From an uncultured Bacteroidales bacterium (lineage in GTDB: Bacteria > Bacteroidota > Bacteroidia > Bacteroidales > F082), in assembly GCA_937902805.1 (NCBI GenBank), contig CALEMB010000051.1, positions 1-5,283 of the forward strand: DNA of 5,283 nucleotides. Reading direction: 5' to 3'. The position numbers and the translations under genes were made by a program. A model generated the notes under the pieces. It searched no databases. It was not told the DNA's origin and was given only the letters and a program-made list of their open reading frames with translations. The first letter of the stretch is position 1, and every line of letters starts with the position of its first letter. Below, in pieces: positions 1 to 3,758 of the stretch.

Positions 1-655
1 TCAGGTGTTGATCGAGGCGTTTCATGTAGGCGGGGCTAATGCCGTCCTCCTCGGAGCCCATCATCACGCAGAGCGGGCCCGTGAGGTCGGCCTTCCAGAA
101 GCTGTCGTGCGCCTTCTCGGTGAAGCCCACCACACGCAGGCCGCTGGCCTTCAGGAAGTCAATGGCATCCTTCATATTCTCCACACGGCAGACATTGATT
201 AAAGACAACGCCCCCGCCGAGGTCTTCATCGCATCGCCGTTGATAGAGGCTGAGCCATGATTGGGGATAATGATAGCATCCACGCCGGCGGCATAGGCCG
301 TACGGGCAATGGCACCGAAGTTACGCACGTCGGTGACGCGATCGAGCATCAGGATAAAGGGGTCACGACCATCTTCGAAGACCATCTGCACCACCTTTTC
401 GAGAGGCTGGTATTCTATCGGGCAAATGAAAGCCACTACGCCTTGGTGGTTCTTGCGCGTCAGGCGATTCATCTTCTCAACAGGTACAAACTGCACGGGA
501 ACGCCGTTGGCGCGGCAGGTGTTGGCAATCTCCGCAATCTCAGGCGAGCGCGTGCCGCCCTGGATATACACTTTCTCAATCTCCTTTTGCGAACGAATCA
601 GTTCAAGCACGGGGTGGATGCCAAACACCATATTATTTTTGTAGCTGTCTTCCAT
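1..655 (-). CDS. rlmB: 23S rRNA 2'-O-methyltransferase, RlmB/TrmH (SpoU) family, 3'-truncated by window edge
   Basis: The reading frame starts at the ATG complementary to 653-655 and runs off the left edge after 218 codons; family members are usually about 240-260 residues, so roughly 30 are missing. Residues about 10-80 (from VFGIHPVLELI) match the small substrate-binding domain at the N-terminus of RlmB-type enzymes. From about residue 98 comes the knotted SPOUT methyltransferase domain. Motif 1 is DRVTDVRNFGAIARTA (105-120), with the conserved N112 and catalytic-type R118. Motif 2 is MMGSEEDGIS (198-207), with G200, E202 and G205. Motif 3, which completes the SAM-binding knot, falls outside the window. 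Known family role: SAM-dependent 2'-O-methylation of a guanosine in 23S rRNA (G2251 in E. coli) in the cytoplasm. Assignment to RlmB rather than another TrmH-like paralogue rests on the N-terminal domain and overall similarity. It is divergent from the TonB-like gene and has its own -7 element 16 bases upstream of the start codon. Confidence 0.93.
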   Translation of the reverse strand, partial: MEDSYKNNMVFGIHPVLELIRSQKEIEKVYIQGGTRSPEIAEIANTCRANGVPVQFVPVEKMNRLTRKNHQGVVAFICPIEYQPLEKVVQMVFEDGRDPFILMLDRVTDVRNFGAIARTAYAAGVDAIIIPNHGSASINGDAMKTSAGALSLINVCRVENMKDAIDFLKASGLRVVGFTEKAHDSFWKADLTGPLCVMMGSEEDGISPAYMKRLDQHL

Positions 656-670
656 TGTCGTAAAATTTGC

Positions 671-679
671 GCAAAGGTA
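671..679 (-). promoter_or_regulatory. Bacteroidota-type -7 element for rlmB
   Basis: The minus strand reads TACCTTTGC, a perfect match to the Bacteroidota sigma-ABfr -7 consensus TAnnTTTG. No TTTG/TTG stands at the usual 19-21 bp spacing upstream; the nearest TTG copies (complement of 690-695) are too close. With a typical start 5-8 bases downstream, the rlmB leader would be only about 10 nt. A 10-bp palindrome, TTTGCGCAAA (666-675), overlaps the downstream half of this element. Confidence 0.65.
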
Positions 680-701
680 AGACTTTTTTCAACAATTTCT
701 T

Positions 702-710
702 TACTTTTGC
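702..710 (+). promoter_or_regulatory. Bacteroidota-type -7 element for the tonB-like gene
   Basis: TACTTTTGC is a perfect TAnnTTTGC match, 19 bases upstream of the ATG at 730. There is no clear -33 TTTG at the standard spacing. The predicted start near 716 gives a leader of about 14 nt without a Shine-Dalgarno sequence. The element lies 22 bp from the oppositely oriented rlmB -7 element, so the two core promoters overlap. Confidence 0.65.
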
Positions 711-729
711 ATCATCAAAACTATACGCC

Positions 730-1506
730 ATGAAAGCTAGAATCCTCATCGTACTGGCCATTCTCGTTTCAGGATGGCAACTGAAAGCACAAATCACGGA
801 GCCCGAGCCCGTTTGCGGCAAGGCCTTGACCAAGGACTACATCACCCAGAACCTCGTCTATCCGCAAAGCGACCTCGACCAAGGCAACAGCGGTGCTGTC
901 GTCGTCAGTTTCCACATTTACAAAGATGGCATTGCCAGCCAGCATACCGTCAAATCCAGTTTCAGCGAGGCGGCCTCACCCGTCGCCCTGCATCTGGTGA
1001 AGACCATCCTCTGGAAGCCTGCCTTAAACATCGGCGTGCCCATTGAATATGACTATGAATACGAAATCGACTTCAACGCCAAGAGCTACAAGCGCCACTG
1101 GAAACGTCATGAACGCCCTTCTGTACCGCTCACCTTGGAAGCCGACACCTCATATAAAATCTACGAATACAAGCAGCTGAACGAAGTGGCCAAGCCCTAT
1201 TTTGCTGATGGCAGCAACATGGGCAAGTACATCGCCAACAACCTGAAGTTTCCTGAGGCCGCCAGGGAGCGCGAAATTCAAGGCACGGTGAGGCTGAGCT
1301 TCGTGGTGGAGACCAACGGCAGCGTATCGAACATCGTCATCGTCAACTCGGTGGGTGGCGGCTGCGACAACGAGGCGATTCGTCTTATCCAAGAGACCGT
1401 CTGGGTTCCTGCTGAGAAAAACGGCAAATACGTCCGCAGCCACAACATGCAGGACATTACGTTTAGCATTGGAAGCCGCAATTTCCAAGATGGGAATAAT
1501 TATTAG
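730..1506 (+). CDS. Secreted protein with two TonB C-terminal-like domains
   Basis: The 258-residue protein begins with a signal peptide: MKAR, a hydrophobic core (about 5-15), then a likely cut after LKA (18-20) with Gln at +1, as is common in this phylum. The ATG at 730 is chosen because the signal peptide starts there and the promoter at 702-710 lies inside any longer frame. Residues about 166-247 form a clear TonB C-terminal domain: LKFPEAA (172-178), G185 followed by strand residues VRLSFVV, the GGGCDNEA turn (209-216) and the WVPAEKNGK stretch (225-233). Residues about 36-115 look like a second, degenerate copy: LVYP (42-45), GAVVVSFHIYKDG (55-67) and LWKPALNIG (94-102). Known role of the family: TonB C-terminal domains contact TonB boxes of outer-membrane receptors in the periplasm. 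This protein lacks the uncleaved N-terminal anchor and Pro-rich spacer of classical TonB, so energy transduction is doubtful. It is probably the first gene of an operon with the DUF3078 and phosphoesterase genes. Automatic pipelines would likely call it 'energy transducer TonB'. Confidence 0.87.
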   Translation: MKARILIVLAILVSGWQLKAQITEPEPVCGKALTKDYITQNLVYPQSDLDQGNSGAVVVSFHIYKDGIASQHTVKSSFSEAASPVALHLVKTILWKPALNIGVPIEYDYEYEIDFNAKSYKRHWKRHERPSVPLTLEADTSYKIYEYKQLNEVAKPYFADGSNMGKYIANNLKFPEAAREREIQGTVRLSFVVETNGSVSNIVIVNSVGGGCDNEAIRLIQETVWVPAEKNGKYVRSHNMQDITFSIGSRNFQDGNNY

Positions 1507-1534
1507 TTGAGAGTTTAGAGTTGAGAGTTTAGAG
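1507..1534 (+). repeat. Two perfect tandem copies of a 14-bp unit, TTGAGAGTTTAGAG
   Basis: Copies lie at 1507-1520 and 1521-1534, immediately after the TAG stop at 1504-1506, with a degenerate third start (TTTGA) at 1535. The reverse strand reads as Ser-Thr-Leu-Asn-Ser-Gln-Leu when translated. From memory, this motif is a recurrent intergenic low-complexity repeat in Bacteroidota genomes and often gives spurious ORFs. It separates the tonB-like and DUF3078 genes and is followed by the AT-rich DUF3078 leader. Confidence 0.85.
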
Positions 1535-1569
1535 TTTGAAAAATAAATAAACATTTAATAATCAACGTT

Positions 1570-2490
1570 ATGAAAAAAGTTTTACTTACCGCATTGGCTT
1601 TGTTTTTAGTCATCGCCACGTTTGCGCAAGACGAACAACCACAGGGCTGGACCCACAAAGGTAATTTCAGCCTCAACTTCGGACAGAGCTCCTACACCAA
1701 TTGGGCTGCTGGAGGACAGAATTCGCTCACTGGTCAAGGCCTCTTCAATTACGAAATCCATTATTTAAAGAACAAATTCAGGTGGGACAACACCTTGAGC
1801 ATGTCATTGGGTTACTGCGTTTACAGTTTCAAAAACAAACCCATCAAGACCGACGACATGATCGAGTTCTCCTCCTTGGTCGGGCTGGAAGCTACCAAGC
1901 ATCTCGACTATGCCGCTGAGCTATCCTTCAAGTCACAATTCGCCCCCGGATTCAACTATGCCGCCGACTCAACGAATTGCATCTCCAAGTTCCTCGCTCC
2001 CGCTTACATCACTTTGGGTCTTGGTATCGATTGGATACCCAACAAGTATTTCTCGCTCTACTTCGCCCCTGCCACAGGTCGTGTTACCATCGTCAACGAC
2101 CAGCGTTTGGCCGAAGTGGGTGCCTACGGTGTCGAGCCGGGCTACTTCAACCCCAACGACAGCACCGACTGGATTCCTGGTAAGAAAGTCCGCTTTGAAT
2201 TTGGTGCCCGCGTCGTGGCCAAGTTCCAATACCCCATCGCCAAGAACATCGATTTCAGCACAAAGCTTGAGCTCTTCTCCAACTATCTGAAGAACCCGCA
2301 ATATGTCGATGTCGACTGGCAGAACATGCTCGTCCTGAAAGTCAACGACTGGCTCAACTGCAATCTTTCCACGCATCTGATTTACGACTACGACATCCCG
2401 TTCTACGACGCTGAAGGTATTAAGATTGAAGGTTCAAAGGTGCAATTCAAGGAGGTGCTGGCGATAGGCTTTATGATTAACTTGAAATAA
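1570..2490 (+). CDS. DUF3078 family outer-membrane beta-barrel protein
   Basis: This 306-residue protein has a classical signal peptide (MKKVLLTALALFLV core, likely cut after FA at 18-19, Gln at +1). The mature N-terminus carries the motif I associate with DUF3078: GWTHKGNFSLNFGQSS (26-41), then NWAAGGQNS (44-52). The rest alternates polar and hydrophobic residues in stretches of 8-12 that look like amphipathic strands, such as KFRWDNTLSMSLGY, YFSLYFAPATGRVTIV and KVRFEFGARVVAKFQYP. It ends on a short strand, VLAIGFMINLK. This fits a barrel in the outer membrane; the molecular function of the family is not established. The ATG follows an AT-rich leader without a Shine-Dalgarno sequence, as is usual in the phylum. 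No convincing promoter was found between 1507 and 1569, so it is probably read through from the tonB-like gene 63 bases upstream. The next gene starts one base after its TAA. Confidence 0.88.
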   Translation: MKKVLLTALALFLVIATFAQDEQPQGWTHKGNFSLNFGQSSYTNWAAGGQNSLTGQGLFNYEIHYLKNKFRWDNTLSMSLGYCVYSFKNKPIKTDDMIEFSSLVGLEATKHLDYAAELSFKSQFAPGFNYAADSTNCISKFLAPAYITLGLGIDWIPNKYFSLYFAPATGRVTIVNDQRLAEVGAYGVEPGYFNPNDSTDWIPGKKVRFEFGARVVAKFQYPIAKNIDFSTKLELFSNYLKNPQYVDVDWQNMLVLKVNDWLNCNLSTHLIYDYDIPFYDAEGIKIEGSKVQFKEVLAIGFMINLK

Positions 2491-2491
2491 C

Positions 2492-2995
2492 ATGCTGAAA
2501 GTCGGCATCTTATCGGACACGCACTGCACCCTTATTCCGCAGCTTTTCGACTTCTTCAAGGATGTCGATGAGTTGTGGCATGCAGGCGACATCGGCAACA
2601 TCGAAACCGCTGATGCGCTGGCCCATTTCAAGCCCTTGCGCGCCGTGCATGGCAACATCGACGACCATATCGTGAGGATGCAATACCCCGAGGACCTGTT
2701 TTTCCACGTGGAGGATGTGGAAGTCTTCATGACCCATATCGGAGGCTATCCGGGCCGCTATATGTCTGAGGTGAAGTATCTCATAAAGGAGAGGAAGCCC
2801 GATCTTTTCATTTGCGGCCACTCGCATATCCTAAAGGTGATGTATGACGAGAAATTCAACTTGCTCCACATCAACCCGGGAGCTGCGGGCAACAGCGGCT
2901 TCCACAAGCAAATCACCTTCATCCGAATGGTCATCGACGGGAAGGCGTTCAAGGATATGGAAATCTTTGAAATCGACCGCCACCGAGTCCTATGA
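2492..2995 (+). CDS. YfcE/MJ0936-type metallophosphoesterase (calcineurin-like)
   Basis: The 167 residues contain the full set of two-metal phosphoesterase motifs in order: SDTH (8-11, ligands D9 and H11), HAGDIGN (30-36, D33), VHGNID (52-57, N55), THIGG (81-85, H82) and GHSH (109-112, H110 and H112), followed by NPG. The GNxD version in place of GNHD, and the total length, match the small YfcE/MJ0936 group. Those proteins hydrolyse phosphodiester bonds in model substrates in a Mn- or Ni-dependent way; their physiological substrates are not settled. There is no signal peptide, so it should be cytoplasmic. The start at 2492 is favoured because it yields MLKVGILSDTH, the standard N-terminus. 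Only one base separates it from the upstream TAA, with no recognisable ribosome binding site, which suggests translational coupling to the DUF3078 gene. A terminator hairpin begins six bases after the TGA. Confidence 0.95.
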   Translation: MLKVGILSDTHCTLIPQLFDFFKDVDELWHAGDIGNIETADALAHFKPLRAVHGNIDDHIVRMQYPEDLFFHVEDVEVFMTHIGGYPGRYMSEVKYLIKERKPDLFICGHSHILKVMYDEKFNLLHINPGAAGNSGFHKQITFIRMVIDGKAFKDMEIFEIDRHRVL

Positions 2996-3001
2996 AAACG
3001 A

Positions 3002-3042
3002 AAAGGCCGGCTCCCCAATGGAAGTCGGCCTTTGTTTTTTTT
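3002..3042. terminator. Rho-independent terminator, probably bidirectional
   Basis: The left arm 3002-3015 pairs with 3020-3033: AAAGGCCG with CGGCCTTT, then a G-T wobble, two pairs, one C-A mismatch and two G-C pairs, closing a four-base loop CAAT. On the plus strand it is followed after one G by eight T (3035-3042), ending the phosphoesterase operon. On the minus strand the exit side reads TTTTCGTTTT, so the same hairpin can also stop the convergent DUF4293 transcript, whose stop codon lies at 3055-3057. Confidence 0.92.
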
Positions 3043-3054
3043 ATCCTTATCCTA

Positions 3055-3567
3055 TCAACGGATGCGGTCGGTGGAACGCACCTTTTGGATGTCCTTCTTC
3101 AGCCCCGAACTGGCGGCAATCATCAGCACCAAGGCAATCAACGGGAAAGCAACACCCGGTCTGAAAGTCGGCTGGTTGATGGTGATGTCGACCGATTGTG
3201 CCATCTTGGGAATGATGAAATAGGAATAACCCAGCAAAGCCGCGATGCAGGCCACGATGACGACGATGTCAATACGGGCAATCTTCGACAGCTTCTGGAA
3301 CTGCGACAATTTCACCGCGCGGAACAAGCCCATGGCCAGATAACCGCTCAAAACCATCGCTGTGATGGTCAAAATCAGTATAGGCAGCGAAAACGTCATG
3401 CTGAACGGCGAAGCGTCCTTGCCGAAGTTATCTGGTGAAGTGACACCATAGCCAAACAAGTCGAAGGTGCTGAAATCACCATAAAAGCTTGCGAAAGGCA
3501 GGAAAAACAGCATGGCGAACATCAGCGCTGAGAGGAAAAAGAAAATGGATTGTGTTCTTTGTGACAT
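3055..3567 (-). CDS. DUF4293 family four-helix membrane protein
   Basis: The 170-residue protein starts MSQRTQSIFFFLSAL, close to the MxQRxQSIYL start I associate with DUF4293. Four hydrophobic segments are visible: about 8-26, 55-82, 100-119 and 137-154. The second and third are joined by a basic stretch (RAVKLSQFQKLSKIARID). A long polar loop, SFYGDFSTFDLFGYG and following (27-54), lies after the first. No catalytic or binding residues are recognisable, and the family function is unknown. The frame extends 38 codons further upstream, but the ATG at 3565-3567 is preferred: it gives the family N-terminus, and a perfect -7 element at 3589-3597 lies between the two candidates. It is divergent from rho. 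From memory, a DUF4293 gene beside rho recurs in Bacteroidota, but I could not check this. It converges on the phosphoesterase gene across the shared terminator. Confidence 0.88.
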   Translation of the reverse strand: MSQRTQSIFFFLSALMFAMLFFLPFASFYGDFSTFDLFGYGVTSPDNFGKDASPFSMTFSLPILILTITAMVLSGYLAMGLFRAVKLSQFQKLSKIARIDIVVIVACIAALLGYSYFIIPKMAQSVDITINQPTFRPGVAFPLIALVLMIAASSGLKKDIQKVRSTDRIR

Positions 3568-3588
3568 GATAATTCGTATTAAGTGGCT

Positions 3589-3597
3589 GCAAAAATA
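3589..3597 (-). promoter_or_regulatory. Bacteroidota-type -7 element for the DUF4293 gene
   Basis: The minus strand reads TATTTTTGC, a perfect TAnnTTTGC, 21 bases upstream of the start codon, giving a leader of roughly 14-17 nt. A TTG on the minus strand (complement of 3621-3623) lies 23 bases upstream, longer than the usual 19-21, so the -33 element is weak or absent. Confidence 0.68.
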
Positions 3598-3616
3598 CGT
3601 TTTTTTCTCAGAATAA

Positions 3617-3647
3617 TTGCCAATCCAAAAAAAAGTCGTATCTTTGC
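3617..3647 (+). promoter_or_regulatory. rho promoter (-33 TTG, 19-bp spacer, -7 TATCTTTGC)
   Basis: TTG at 3617-3619 and TATCTTTGC at 3639-3647 are separated by 19 bp, the best complete Bacteroidota promoter in the window. The predicted start is near 3653, which leaves an untranslated leader of about 105 nt before the rho ATG at 3759. The -33 region overlaps the possible -33 of the divergent DUF4293 promoter within ATTGCCAAT (3616-3624). Confidence 0.8.
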
Positions 3648-3652
3648 GACAC

Positions 3653-3758
3653 TTTTCAAAACCTAGCCAATCATTTGGCATCCAAAATTGTTCCTTTAGA
3701 ATTTATTGTATCACGATTATTATTCCATACAGGAATTAGTAAATCCCATATTTAATCT
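3653..3758 (+). promoter_or_regulatory. Predicted rho 5' leader with two small hairpins
   Basis: This is the untranslated stretch between the predicted rho start and its ATG. It holds two short inverted repeats. GCCAA (3666-3670) pairs with TTGGC (3675-3679) over the loop TCAT. ATTCC (3722-3726) pairs with GGAAT (3732-3736) over a five-base loop. Neither is followed by a T-run, so neither resembles an intrinsic terminator. E. coli rho is autoregulated through its leader; a similar role here is an inference. No conserved riboswitch class is recognised, and no in-frame leader peptide is convincing. Confidence 0.4.

Noticed and set aside
257..733. A 158-codon plus-strand frame over the left end
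   Set aside because: It is antisense to the well-supported RlmB/TrmH coding sequence and has no family motifs.
1150..1554. A 134-codon minus-strand frame starting MFIYFSNSKLSTLNSQL
   Set aside because: It is antisense to the TonB-like gene, and its N-terminus is only the translated intergenic 14-bp repeat, a common source of false genes.
2992..3438. A plus-strand frame overlapping the end of the phosphoesterase gene
   Set aside because: It runs through the terminator hairpin and is antisense to the DUF4293 gene, with a composition unlike a real protein.
3568..3681. 38-codon N-terminal extension of the DUF4293 protein
   Set aside because: The extension crosses a perfect -7 promoter element, is not hydrophobic like the family N-terminus, and reads into the rho promoter region.
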